DNA from: Rugalucina vietnamica
Taxonomy: Eukaryota; Mollusca; Bivalvia; Lucinida; Lucinidae
Assembly: GCA_964017185.1 (NCBI GenBank)
Contig: OZ024884.1
Location: 19,500,048-19,564,047, forward strand
Length of the DNA: 64,000 nt
Direction: 5' to 3'
A program made the translations under genes and the position numbers. This document shows, piece after piece, positions 53,083 through 63,570 of the stretch (position 1 is the stretch's first letter; the number at the start of each line of letters is the position of its first letter). The notes under the pieces were generated by a model. It did not search any database and was not told the origin of the DNA. It saw only the letters and a program-made list of their open reading frames with translations.

Positions 53083-53750
53083 CTTAGTTGTGATTTTAAA
53101 ATCCATTTTAATCAATTCTTGGACCTTCTATTCTCACTAATTAGAAGTAGAATGATGGAAAATTATAGTCAGATAAAATCCCATGGCAAATACACTAGAT
53201 TTACAAAACTGGCTTTTACATACTCGTTCATGTAGTTTTAACTGTAAAAGAGAAGCTACATATTGGGGTGTCTGGTGCTATAATATATTTGTGTTAAGAA
53301 ATTCCATCGAAAAAAGATAACCACGAACTAACAAACTAATTTAAAACTGCTATAAAAAGATTTATGGTTGGTGGCCAGAATCGACACAATTACGATCCAC
53401 AGAAGATTGCTACAAACTCAAACTAGACAATGTGTTTATGAAACACTATGCCCCCAACTGGTAGGCCTACATCACTTTCAAGATGTGACAATGTCTGAAA
53501 ATTGAAGTTCAAATTACAAAAAAGTGACAAAAATTAATCTGAGGAGTATATCCCAACGATATGCATATCTTCAAAGCATGGTCACAATGTCTGTAAAGTT
53601 TCAAAAGTATCGGTATTAAACTGTAGGAGGAGTTGCGCACACAGGGTACCAGCTATCCATTCACTAAAATGCCCGAAAAAAATGACTAAGTTCAAATTGT
53701 GAAAAAAATGACAAAAAATAATCTGAGGATTATATCTAAATAATATGCAT
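53083..53750. repeat. Family R repeats (bivalve dispersed repeat) and unassigned DNA
   Basis: CTGTAGGAGGAGTTGCGCAC (53620s) recurs near 54035 and 54290, each time after AAAGTTTCAA...ATCGGTATTAAA. The family extends in pieces to about 54600 (CAAGTTTCAAGATCCTAGCT, CTTCTTCGAAGTGGGGGGGC). Class not known. Confidence 0.5.
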
Positions 53751-53987
53751 TTTTAATTCAGTTTTACGTCCCTTTCAAGATTATATCAGCTCGTATGAGA
53801 CGGGCCAATCAGTAGGTGGGGCGAAAACGGGAGAACCCTGAGAAAAACCACCTGACACATCCGCAAGCAGAACTTGGCTTGTCTCACATGTGGCCAGAGC
53901 GGGGCTCGAACCCACACCAGACACAGCGGTGAGATGATCGACTGATTAAGAAACAGCGCTCTTAACCGCTCGGCCACGGGGGCCGCC
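53751..53987 (-). mobile_element. tRNA-derived SINE, full copy with target duplication
   Basis: On the minus strand it starts GGCCCCCGTGGCCGAGCGGT (tRNA 5' half with A box TGGCCGAGCGG), has the B box GGGTTCGAGCCCC, and then the body (CACATGTGAGACAAGCCAAG, CTGATTGGCCCGTCTCATAC). The tail is GAAAGGGACGTAAAACTGAA followed by TTAAAA. It is flanked by the direct repeat AATATGCAT (53742-53750 and 53988-53996), as expected for LINE-driven insertion. The head resembles a class II (long variable arm) tRNA, but the element is not a functional tRNA gene. Confidence 0.85.
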
Positions 53988-54106
53988 AATATGCATATTT
54001 TCATCTGTAAAGTTTCAAGAGAATCGGTATTAAAGTGTAGGACGAGTTGCGCACACAAGATACCCTCTGTCCATTCACTTTCATTGTCAAAATGCCCGAA
54101 AAATGG

Positions 54107-54284
54107 CATTACTGGTCACATCATTGGGCGATGAGTCAAACAGAATAAATCAAAAACAATACAATTCCAATTTTTAAGCTGAATGTTTTAGCTAGGAAAG
54201 AGCTAGTTATCTTTCTTTTCATGCGTAATTTCGAATATTATAGGATATTGTATCCTATTTTGACCTTCATTTCCCGCATGGTGT
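54107..54284. repeat. Direct duplication in the 5' intron of paralogue 2, copy 2
   Basis: Second copy of 52919-53082 with small insertions (AATAAATCAAAAAC; TATCC). It is followed by another family R fragment. Confidence 0.85.
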
Positions 54285-54745
54285 ATTAAACTGTAGGAGG
54301 AGTTGCGCACACCAGGTACCCACTATCTGTTCACTTTATCAAGAACTAAAAAGGGACACAACTCTCACAGAATGGGCCCCTAGCCCCTTGAATTATGGGT
54401 CCTCTTAATTTTCATATACAAGCTACAATTATATATATATACAATCTAACAATTATTTTTATTTACATACCAAGTTTCAAGATCCTAGCTCTAACGGTTC
54501 TTGACCGAGTGTAAGCGTTACTTTTGCACTGGATGCACGCACGGACAGACCCAAACCAATTATCCCCCTCAACTTCTTCGAAGTGGGGGGGCACTAAACA
54601 GTGGGAATTTCATATTTACACATCTCGAGGGAAAAGGACAGAAGATTTTCTCATGGAACAATCAAAATACACCACTAAAACATCTCGTAGCCGATACGAT
54701 TTTAGTCATTTCAGCAGCAGAAAATACAGCAAAATATATATATTA
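54285..54745. repeat. Family R repeat, right portion
   Basis: GTAGGAGGAGTTGCGCACAC, AAAAGGGACACAACTCTCAC and CTCTAACGGTTCTTGACCGA, then GCACGGACAGACCC. This string is common in bivalve repeats. Open frames of 80-120 codons over it are not genes. Confidence 0.5.
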
Positions 54746-54778
<33 letters not shown>

Positions 54779-54803
54779 AAAAAAAAAAAAAAAAAAAAAA
54801 AAA
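54746..54803. repeat. (CAA)n microsatellite plus poly(A)
   Basis: Ten CAA units followed by about 27 A. Confidence 0.97.
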
Positions 54804-55184
54804 CATGTTACCTTTTGTATAGTGTTCGCCTCCTTCCTCATAAAATTTGTTATGTCATAATAAAATTCGGTCGTGTCATCAGTTAGTCCAAAATCAGACA
54901 AAAATGTGCAATTTGATCACATCTAGATCTAACTTTATTTGTACGTGTATATACATGTGTACCGCATATCTCGATCTTATTTTACAAATTAATGTACATG
55001 TGTACCGCTTTTCCAAATTGTTACTCTTTTCCCTTACTACGGCCTAACGTCAAATTGGCGCCGATAAACTACAGCGCATACAGATTAACAAAACATGACG
55101 ATATGTAAGACAGGTCATACCGTTATTAAAGAGGTACTTTTTTTTTACAAAAGCGTAAGTAAAACCCCAGTTTATTGGTTTTAT
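54804..55184. other. No feature recognised
   Basis: No supported frame. TGTACATGTGTACCGC occurs twice (about 54952 and 54993) as a small local repeat. Confidence 0.35.
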
Positions 55185-56342
55185 CGCCCCTGCTGGTGCA
55201 AACTTATCCCTATCCGCCAATGCATATGAATGGGAAAAAAATGGTAAAATGCTATTTAATGGGTAAAACTTACTGGGAATAGGCAAATGGACAATGGAAA
55301 ATTTTAGCCCCTGGGGGGGTTGTCTGCCCCTGCCCCGGGGCTAGATACATGTATATTTCCATAATAATGAAACATCTTCTCCCCTGAAACCGCTAGGTCA
55401 ATCAAAGCCAAACTTCATATGGAGCATCCTTGGGAAGAGGGAAAGAAAGTATATATAAATGGTCAATGTCACATGACCAAGATGGCCGCCATAGCTATAA
55501 ATAGAAAAACCCTTTAAAAATCTTCTTCTCCAGAACCAGAAGGCCAATGATTTTAAACTTTGTGTGAAGCATCAGTGACTGGAGCTCTACAAAGTTTATA
55601 TAAATCATGACCCTGGGATGACCTTGACCTATTTTACGGCAAGGTCAACATAGGCCGCTCATGCATTTGAATGGGAAAAAGTGTTAAAATGTCATTTGTA
55701 GGGAAAAACTTGCAGGAAATGGGCAAATTGACTTAAGATTGATGATTCTGAAAAAATTGGACCCCAGGGGTCTGTCTGCCCCCACCCCGGGGCAATATAC
55801 AAGTATATTACAGTGATATTCAAAGATCTTCTTTTCAGAAACCGCTCAGCCAATCAAAGCCAAACTTTATGAGGAGCATTGTTAGGAAGTGGGAATGAAA
55901 GTGTGTATAAATGGTCAAGGTCACATGATCAAGATGGCTGCCATGGCTATAAATAGCAAAAACCTTTAAAAATCTTCTTCTCCAGGACCAGAAGGCCTAT
56001 GATTTTGAAACTTGGCATGAAGCATCAAGCAATGGAGCTCTACAAAGTTTATATAAATCATGACACTTGGATGACCTTGACCTATTTTACGGCAAGGTCA
56101 ACATAGGTCGCCCATGCATTTGAATGGGGAAAATTGTTAAAATGTCATTTGAAGGGCAAAATTTGCAGTAAATTGGCAAATGGACTGAGAGTTTATGTTT
56201 TCAAAAAGAAATTGACTCCAGGGGTTGCTCTGACCCGGCCCTGGGGTTATATACATGTACATTACCATTCTAGTCAAACAAGTTTATTGGTATATATCTC
56301 GGGGTTTCAGGTGAGCGTTTACAGGACCATTGGTCCTCTGGT
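55185..56342 (+). mobile_element. Hairpin-ended element B, 5'-truncated copy
   Basis: Enters in the middle of a module (TGGTGCAAACTTATCCCTAT) and runs through two complete modules of about 430 bp (GGTCA[AC][GT]GTCACATGA, ATGACCTTGACCTATTTTAC, CCCCAGGGGTCTGTCTGCCC) to the standard end AGGACCATTGGTCCTCTGGT. Non-coding. Confidence 0.75.
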
Positions 56343-56344
56343 TT

Positions 56345-56870
56345 CAACTCAGTATTCTGTTTTTCGATAACAAATTTTCACATTTTTTGTTCATAACTGA
56401 TTATATTACAGTTGCTGAAACTGTTGACATTGTTGCTAAATAATAGTTATTGCCATTCATCACATTTTAGATATTATGGAGTGCAAACAGCCACACTATT
56501 TCTTCATCATTCTTTGTGAGATTCTTGGGGCATTTTAACAGTTATTCCTTGTGAAAAGATGATAAAAGGGAACTGTATAACTGCTAAGGTTATGCCGGAC
56601 CATTACATGATTCTCCTCTGCTGCCTAAGTCTACCAGAACACCTTGAAGCAGCCTCTTCTTGTTTTGCAAATTCAGAAAATTTAAATGAACAGGTTTTAA
56701 TCCAGAAATGATAAATTTATATACAAAAATACTACTGGTGATAAAACCCATTCAAACGCAATTTAAATTTACTCACAGATTGATTTGCACACCGGAGTAT
56801 GTTTACATACCGGAGTATATATATAAAACGCGTGTATTTTTTGCGCATGCGAATTGGACTTGAGTAAATT
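56345..56870. repeat. Repeat family N, copy 2
   Basis: AACAAATTTTCACATTTTTT, GTTGCTGAAACTGTTGACAT, TTGCACACCGGAGTATGTTT and GCGCATGCGAATTGGACTTG. Compared with 13420-13790 one block is inverted relative to the other, so the family has rearranged internally. It starts directly after element B. Confidence 0.5.
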
Positions 56871-57170
56871 GCAAGTAAATGATATATCTACCTTCTTGAA
56901 AAGCCTTTTTGGAGTTTCGTTACGTTTTTAGGTAACATCAATGCTTCGAATAAAGGGTGATTTCCTGTCTAGAAACGCTGCACGTAATGAACAAACTTCT
57001 GAGTTTTATGTAAAATGGTTTCTCGTCAGTCAAGCTCAGAGATCTATATATGAAAGCCAGGCGTCAGAAATGGGACAAAAATGAATAAAACTAAAGAAAG
57101 TAATATATTTTATTAAAGCTTCATGTGCATGCGTCAAAATATTTGGAGAATGTTTAAAAATAAGGCAACT

Positions 57171-57478
57171 TTTTAGTTCACCTGAGCCATATAAGGTGAG
57201 CTTATAGGATGGCCATGATCTGGCGTCCGTCCGTCGTCGTCGTCATCCGTCCGTCGTCCACAATTTCAAAGATCTTCTACTCTAAAACCGCTTGGCCAAT
57301 CAAAGCCAAATTTTATAGGAAGCATCTACGGGAAAGGGGAATCAATATGTGTATAAATAATCTAGGTCACATGATCAAAATGGCCACCATGCCCATATAT
57401 GGTAAAAATCCCTTAGAATTCTTCTTCTCCGGAACCACTGGACCGATTTCAACGAAACTTGGCATTATATATATATTA
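57171..57478 (+). mobile_element. Hairpin-ended element B, 3'-truncated copy
   Basis: TTAGTTCACCTGAGCCATAT to GATTTCAACGAAACTTGGCA: the first 0.3 kb of B, ending abruptly in a TATATATATTATA stretch. Confidence 0.75.
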
Positions 57479-57529
57479 TAGTAAAATAAAAAGTTCTTTA
57501 GAATGCACAATTATTTTGTTTCGTATGGC

Positions 57530-57805
57530 TGACCGGTTTCATGATAAATATCAATTTTCAAAGCTTTTACCTCATTTAAGCCTGGCGTCCCTTTTATGGG
57601 ACATAGACAAACAGAATAGCTACAGATGTGACGCCACAGAACGCGGCGTCCCATCTGGTGCTATTCTGTTTGCTTAGAGAATTTTCAGTGAAAAACTGAA
57701 TAAAATTTGAAAATAAGGCTTGACGCCCCTAAAAATGAAAGTGGACTCACCCTAATGATAATGATGGGAGAATCCATTCGTCAAATAGGGGTTAAACAAA
57801 CGTGG
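57530..57805 (-). repeat. Repeat family M, copy 3 (inverted)
   Basis: TCATTTAAGCCTGGCGTCCC, the inner palindrome around GAACGCGGCGTCCCATCTGG, and AAAATGAAAGTGGACTCACC to ATTCGTCAAATAGGGGTTAA. The most complete copy. Confidence 0.65.
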
Positions 57806-57899
57806 TGCTACCGACAGGTTTGTCTGTTTGGTGTATATTACCTAATCTCATACTATACTATTAATTTATATACATCTTGTATCTTTTGTTCCAGTCAAA

Positions 57900-58310
57900 C
57901 CTGGTCATTCTCCATATTGTATCAAGTAGTCTTCAACTTAGCCAATTATTTTGGTTTTGGGACGTACAAAAGATTGTCTGCTATAGACCTAAGGGTTCTG
58001 TAATGGACCTCTTTTGAAAAAGTAAACATATTTGTAAGGTATAAAGCAGGGGTTAAGTTATGCATCATTTTGTACATTAGTATTGCTTTCTGGTACATAA
58101 CTCTCTCTGGGAAGGCCATCCATTTCAATTCCGCAAAGAGTTCCTCTGATGGAGTTTCTATTGGCTTATCTAGAATTGACCTAGCTGCCCGTTTCTGGAA
58201 CTTGATAGCTCAGTATTGGCATTACCCCAGACTGAACAACAGTAGTCGAGATGAGGGACTATGTGTGCATTGTAGAAGAGCTTTCTAGTTGGAATGTTGA
58301 GGTACGTTCC
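57900..58310 (-). mobile_element. LINE 3' fragment (second LINE lineage), decayed
   Basis: Minus-strand frames read IPTRKLFYNAHIVPHLDYCC-SVWGN, then KFQKRAARSILDKPIETPSE and ELKWMAFPERVMYQKAILMY, and then EVHYRTLRSIADNLLYVPKP. These are the standard post-RT motifs of CR1/RTE-type LINE ORF2. A frameshift near 58.21 kb breaks it, and the RT core is absent. The sequence differs from the 43-47 kb element. Confidence 0.8.
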
Positions 58311-58681
58311 AACGTATTATTAATCCTATTCAAGAGAAAAAGCAATAAGTTGCATTTTTTAATGTTGACTCAATATGAGTTGACCAACTTAATAGGGAGT
58401 TGTTTATATGAGCACAATATAACTAATTAAGTACTTTACAGTACTTTCGCATTTCGCTGTCATTCCTATTGTAACGAAACAAACAAACAGAAAGTATTGC
58501 TGTCATTTACATATTTTGGTGTTTACCCAATCTCACCACAGTTTAACAAAATTGCTCGGCTTTGATGAGGAATAAGAAGAAAAACATTGTCATCGCATTC
58601 AGAGTTATGGATGTGTGGCTTAATCTTTTTTAAACTCAAACATATCTGATTGTTTCGTCTTCAAGTTCTTTTCTGATCAGC
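58311..58681. other. 3' flank of paralogue 3; no further feature
   Basis: The upper part (to 58681) is the 3' UTR side of paralogue 3. No canonical AATAAA was found close to its stop. Confidence 0.35.
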
Positions 58682-59191
58682 TCACTCCGAGCGTGTTTTC
58701 GGTGCAAACTTGGTATAGATGATTGCATCAGCTTGGTCATATATTCCATTGTTATTTCTAAGTATCGTCAAGGTAGGACTTCCCATGTTTCCTTTCCTTT
58801 CAACCACAATAAATCTGTCCCCTACTTTACCCGAAACAATATTACTCTCCCAATGATACTTATGTGACTTTTCAACGGTAGTTGGTTCAGGTTTTATACG
58901 TTTAAAATCATCTACTGCAGTTTGAAAGGTGCCGTGTTTCATATATAGTCTCCTTCGACTCGTTGAATCAATTATGGTAGCTCCTTTCAGCAATTTCTTC
59001 ACAATTTCGGCCCCTTTCACTGCTAAATCTTTCGTGTTTGGCATCACGGCGCGTCTGTTATGCATGCGAATGACGTCATTTCCGATCAAGAAGCCACTGG
59101 CTAGAATCTCACTTCCTGTAAAAGATGGCGTCAACGCAGGTAGCACTGACAACGTGCAAATTGCGATGGTGAAATGAAGAGGATACGACAT
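58682..59191 (-). CDS. Secreted-family paralogue 3, complete in one coding exon (169 aa)
   Basis: Start at ATG 59189-59191, twenty bases after an acceptor (CTGAATTTTCAG at 59212-59223). Signal peptide at about 1-21 (YPLHFTIAICTLSVLPAL). Pro-region with GNDVI (37-41) and a basic R-R at 46-47. Then KGAEIVKKLLKGA (59-71), KHGTFQTAVDDFKRIKPEPT (85-104), VSGKVGDRFIVVERKG (119-134), GSPTLTILRN (137-146) and GIYDQADAIIYT (149-160). The closing residues are basic (KTRSE). It is closer to paralogue 2 than to paralogue 1. No catalytic signature was recognised. Probably extracellular. Confidence 0.85.
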   Translation of the reverse strand: MSYPLHFTIAICTLSVLPALTPSFTGSEILASGFLIGNDVIRMHNRRAVMPNTKDLAVKGAEIVKKLLKGATIIDSTSRRRLYMKHGTFQTAVDDFKRIKPEPTTVEKSHKYHWESNIVSGKVGDRFIVVERKGNMGSPTLTILRNNNGIYDQADAIIYTKFAPKTRSE

Positions 59192-59454
59192 GGTATACTT
59201 TCTTTGATTTCCTGAAAATTCAGAACATTAATCGTTTTGATAGATTGCTTTCGCAGTAGGTCAGGAAAAAAAAATAATCGTACTAGATCTGCATTTTACA
59301 TTCAATTTCTAAGCTAATAATTTTAAGTTAAATATGGCAGTTAATTCTGGCAGTTCTAAGTAAGTAGAATGGGTATATTTCAAATATACATGTACATGTA
59401 TGTTACTTTATCATTATATTGTTGATAATGTGTCTGAAAGTCTAAAGTGCACAT
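59192..59454. other. 5' UTR start and intron of paralogue 3
   Basis: GAAATCAAAGAAAGTATACC lies between the acceptor and the start codon. The non-coding first exon was not located. Confidence 0.35.
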
Positions 59455-59605
59455 CTTTAATTGCGGTCATTTTACTCTCTGGTTCCATTTTGTCAGTTTA
59501 ATAGGGCCGATGATGAGGTTTTAGTGTTCCAAAACCGCAAAATAATCCATTCTCATTTACTTAAATATTTCCAGAAGTCTTAAAAGAGCAAAGTCTTAAA
59601 TGGAA
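59455..59605 (-). repeat. Satellite family D, very old fragment
   Basis: CTCTGGTTCCATTTTGTCAG, GCCGATGATGAGGTTTTAGT and TCCATTCTCATTTACTTAAA echo reverse D (compare 61460-61600). Confidence 0.4.
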
Positions 59606-60089
59606 AAATATTTTAACGTTACCTTCTTACATGAATTCACGTTGGTTGTGATCAAATTCATCAATTTCATTATGCAATTCGATAATGTTATACAATACGA
59701 TGAAAATGTATCAAAATCTGACCTCTTCCCAGATGAGCATGCAATGTTTATCAGCATATAAGAATTACTGAAATGGCCAGATTCAAATATTGTAATACTT
59801 AAAGAATTATAACTGGTGCATCCACATGTAGAACCAAAGTGCCATCACTGATAACAACATCTGATATTCTCCTCGTTGAGCCTTGTGGTTTGGTTTAGAG
59901 TTAGCAGCAAATCAGTGGTAGGTGATATTCGTTCAATGACGTATCATCTTCTATGTTTATTAGTACAGTTTTTCATTACTCTTGTATACGACTGTATCAC
60001 ATTTCCCTTGTAATTTGCTACACGTTCGGCTTAAAAGCACTTAGAAATGAGACATGTATTGTGGACGCATGCTATAAAACACCGCCGTG

Positions 60090-60091
<2 letters not shown>
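59606..60091. other. No feature recognised
   Basis: Upstream region of paralogue 3 on its strand. Nothing distinctive. Confidence 0.3.

Positions 60092-60138
<47 letters not shown>
60092..60138. repeat. Poly(A) run
   Basis: 47 consecutive A. Confidence 0.97.
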
Positions 60139-60141
<3 letters not shown>

Positions 60142-60418
60142 GAAGTAAAGGCGAAAAACAATAAAGGTCATAAACTTAAAAACAAGTACAGCAAAATCAG
60201 ATAAATTAATTTCTCAATCCGCAAAAGTGCAGAAAACGCAAACTGATCCAAATAAAACATTTCAGTACTGGCCTATAGTTGTTACCTCGGCAAATAATTC
60301 AAAAACGTTATCTCTGGGCAGCATAAAAACCACATAATCTAGCTATGCCAAAGCCACGGTAATGGGGAAACCGGAAAATAACAAAGAAATCAAACTATAA
60401 GTACTGGACTCAACCACT

Positions 60419-60627
60419 TGAGCATGTGCATGAGAAAACCAACAATATGGGTTCCGACCAGGTCTGACACAAACCAGGCTGAACATCCACAGAAGCAGGC
60501 TAGAAGTTTGAAATTTTGGATGTAAGTAGAAGAGGAAGTGTACTATCCATGTAGCGAAAAAAAGGCGCTGATCAGCTGTCTTTGTTTTCGCATATGTAGA
60601 TGGTTGGTTTTCTTGTGCAGCGGCTCA
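60419..60627 (-). mobile_element. MITE/foldback family A copy (inverted)
   Basis: TGAGCATGTGCATGAGAAAA at the left and TTTTCTTGTGCAGCGGCTCA at the right. The inner hairpin has been lost (GGCGCTGATCAGCTGTCTTT). It shares the GTGCATG end variant with 34008-34243. Confidence 0.7.
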
Positions 60628-60754
60628 TTTAACAGCTAATCGCTTGTTTTCAAAACCTACGAAACCGGCCTTTCAGCAGAATCCAATAACGGAAAGCAAG
60701 AAAAGAAAATTCGAACAGATAAGAAATTCAACGGGGAAGGGAACGACACGTTCT

Positions 60755-61150
60755 AAGAAGGTACAAGTGGCGCAATCAGAAAGAAATTCCCGCTCCAAAA
60801 ACCGAGGCGGGAAAAAATGACAATTAGGTACATGTACTTATCGTAAGCCGAATGTCCAGGTATTTTCCAATAGGCGGCCACTCAGTTACCCGAACTTAAC
60901 TAAAACTATGAAAACGCCAACACCAGAAAATCGACACCAAAACATAAAACAAATAGAATCACAGCAGAAGTATCGCATTGGAACGATCAGTAATATTAAA
61001 CTACTGGGGGGGCTTAAACTGGTTTTACAGGGCCCTAACCTCACCCTCGCCCACTGCAGTGGTTCACAACATTTACTTAGTTGTTCGGTCCTCGTGGTGA
61101 TTCTCTAACTAGTCAATTAATCACCACGGACAAACAAATAAATCATGATC
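60755..61150 (-). repeat. Repeat family C, inverted copy
   Basis: GCGCAATCAGAAAGAAATTC, AAAACCGAGGCGGGAAAAAA, AATAGGCGGCCACTCAGTTA, GTATCGCATTGGAACGATCA, CTCACCCTCGCCCACTGCAG and TTGTTCGGTCCTCGTGGTGA in order. Confidence 0.7.
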
Positions 61151-61394
61151 TAAACCTATATTAGATCTAAACCTATGTAAAAGGAATACTAAATAGTGCC
61201 AAATATAGAATATTTGGTAATGGAATGAAATTTTGTCCTAGGCCAAAGAATCACAATGAATTTACAACTCCGACGAGATGTCTTTTATTTTTCCAGACAA
61301 CTAAGATTTAAACAAGGAGTATTATCCAGTTTACATTAACTCGCCGAACCGGTATTTTGAAAAATCAGAAAATTATTATCGGCTTAGATTCATT

Positions 61395-61620
61395 TTCTAA
61401 CCAACGTTTAATATATTTGGCCCCTTTTTGATTATAATAGTCTTTGTATCGACTATCCTGTTGAAAGTTGCAAAATTACACTTATTCTCTTTGGTTCCAT
61501 GTTGCCAAATCTATAGGGTCATTGAAGAGGATTAAGTAGCTGAAACCGCGGTATGGCCCATCCCCTTTCTCATTAATATGCTCACTGCTCTTAAAGGATC
61601 TTAGTTTTATTTTTATCTAT
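61395..61620 (-). repeat. Satellite family D, inverted partial unit
   Basis: TTGGTTCCATGTTGCCAAAT, AAACCGCGGTATGGCCCATC and GCTCTTAAAGGATCTTAGTT match the reverse of the D unit at 22499-22885. Confidence 0.75.
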
Positions 61621-62421
61621 TTTAAAGTCACCGTTCGCTTACATGGTGAAGATTGCATCCTGACGTTTCATTCTACAAGTAAGGCTTCTTCTTACGCTTC
61701 ATTGTTTATGGGCAATTTTGAGAAGTTCTTAGATTCTTGTGGTGTGCATTTATTACTGTGTTTAAGATTTTCTAGGTGATATATTCGTGGTCTGGAGTGA
61801 CAGTTAGGAGAAATTGCTACAGTTTTTGAAGAATTGTATAAATGTCATGAAACCATAGAATTTGCAAACATTACAAAAAAAAAATAAAAATGAAAATTGT
61901 TCCTGTTTCTTAGTGTAAAGATTGAAAAGTCTCATGGTAGCTAATGTGCAAGTGTTTTATTTTGAGAAAGATGCCCGTCACCATGCAAAAAGGCTATACC
62001 TTACAGCCCAGCTAAACGGGACAGGCGTGTCATTTTGGATGATAGCAATGTTATATAAGAAGGACTTGAGGCTTGAAATAAGACATGTAACTATCCAGCT
62101 GATATTTCATTTTTTCAAATACCACGGCTAACTTCAAAGTCCCTCACCGTATCTACTCTAATATCAAAATCATCACTGTTCTCTTATGTACATTGAATAT
62201 TAGTATAGAACAGAGATGAGAAAACTCATGGACAACATTTTCATCAAATAGGGCAGATAAGAGACAAGGGGAATATTACTATACGCAGGGTTGCATAGGG
62301 AGAATAGGGAGAATATTAGTTTAAAGAAATAACTCGAGCGATTCTATTTTAATCAAACATGTATTATAAGAATATTTGACGATCATAATTATCAGTCTGT
62401 TATCTATATAGATAACTTGAA
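61621..62421. other. No feature recognised
   Basis: AT-rich 3' flank of paralogue 4. A 69-codon plus-strand frame is unsupported. Confidence 0.3.
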
Positions 62422-62991
62422 TCATTCGACAGATTGTCTCCGGTCCACAAAGTCCCCAGCTCTCCTAGAGCCAATTCTAGGCACGTTGGTATATATTATC
62501 GTATCCGCCTGGTCATACACTCCATTGTTCTCTCTGAGTATAGACATTGTAGGGTTGCCCACGTTCCCCTTCCTTTCAATCACGATCAGTCTATCCCCAA
62601 CCTTCCCTGATATCAGTGAGCTTTTGTATAAATTAAACGTGTTCGCACTTTCAATATTTATCGGATTCAGAGCTTTGAATTCGGCAACTGCCGTCTCAAA
62701 AGTTCCCGGTTTGGTAAATATCCTGATATTTCGATTTTTCGTTTGTATGTGTGATGCGCCTCTTAGAAGTATTTAAGCGACCTCAGCACCTTTACTAGCT
62801 AAATACGAGGACATCGGATTCCGCTTCAGTCTTCGTCTCGCCTGCGTGCTTACGACGTCATTTCCGCTGATATACTTGCTTGAAATTACACCACTTCCGG
62901 TGACAGATAAAGATGAAACATGCATCACATGAGCAGTGCGTGTTACATACATGGTAAAAAGCAGAGAGTATATTCTGGTGTGCTTCATTTC
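62422..62991 (-). pseudogene. Secreted-family paralogue 4, broken copy
   Basis: A fourth member of the family, in the same orientation and with the same layout: splice acceptor (TTTTTCCAG) directly before the start, signal peptide, pro-region with GNDVV and a dibasic site, and the C-terminal domain with its family motifs (GDRLIVIERKG, NPTMSILRE, GVYDQADTIIYT). The reading is interrupted by about one break, so I treat it as a fossil. Because the rest is so well kept, it was lost recently. It is closer to paralogues 2 and 3 than to 1. Confidence 0.75.
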
Positions 62992-63315
62992 CTGGAAAAA
63001 CATATAAAAGTACACAATAAAATGACACTTTTTAATAAAAGATCTCGTTTCATTTTCGCTTATATTACCCATATGCATGTATTAAACTCGATTTTCAGGT
63101 AACCATATTCGATGAGATAGTCAATTGTGCCAATTCTCCACGGTTGATAAATGACACAGCCATTACTCAAAATATTTATAAACAAGTCATAATGTTATTA
63201 TTCTCATGAAATTGTCTGGAGCTGATGGCAAACTCACATCGACCCGCGCGATGGAAAGATGAATTTACGATTTATTTACGGTTCGGGTGAGCAAAATTAC
63301 ATGAATTTAACACCA
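62992..63315. other. 5' intron side of paralogue 4; no further feature
   Basis: Non-coding. The first exon was not located. Confidence 0.3.
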
Positions 63316-63570
63316 TTAAAGCTGAACAAAAAAGAGAGAAAGATGGAGTAAAAAAACTACCTTTGGTGAAATATGCCGGTACCTCGTTATGATGCTCGAT
63401 CTTTTTGTTACTACCCCGAGTGATCTCATTTGTTGAAATATGATGACTGTGTTCTCATTGTGTATGGTAACTGATTTGATGTTAGAAAAATCGCGGCGTA
63501 ACAATGACGCTTTGCAGCTTCGCATTTTAGAGGCTTGCGCTATCCCTTCATAGTCTATACATTTTCTCAT
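63316..63570 (-). CDS. Weak open frame, product unknown
   Basis: An 84-codon minus-strand frame. The first 55 or so codons look protein-like (MRKCIDYEGIAQASKMRSCK, SNIKSVTIHNENTVIIFQQM) and are followed by a possible donor (GGG|GTAGTAACA). Upstream, TTTTGCATCA-TACCC is repeated twice. An in-frame stop lies just before the ATG. No domain was recognised. It might be an upstream exon of the family array, but no link is visible. Confidence 0.25.
   Translation of the reverse strand: MRKCIDYEGIAQASKMRSCKASLLRRDFSNIKSVTIHNENTVIIFQQMRSLGVVTKRSSIITRYRHISPKVVFLLHLSLFFVQL

Noticed and set aside
53905-53987. A functional tRNA gene
   Set aside because: A and B boxes are present, but the sequence continues into a SINE body and tail with a target duplication, and the cloverleaf is not convincing.
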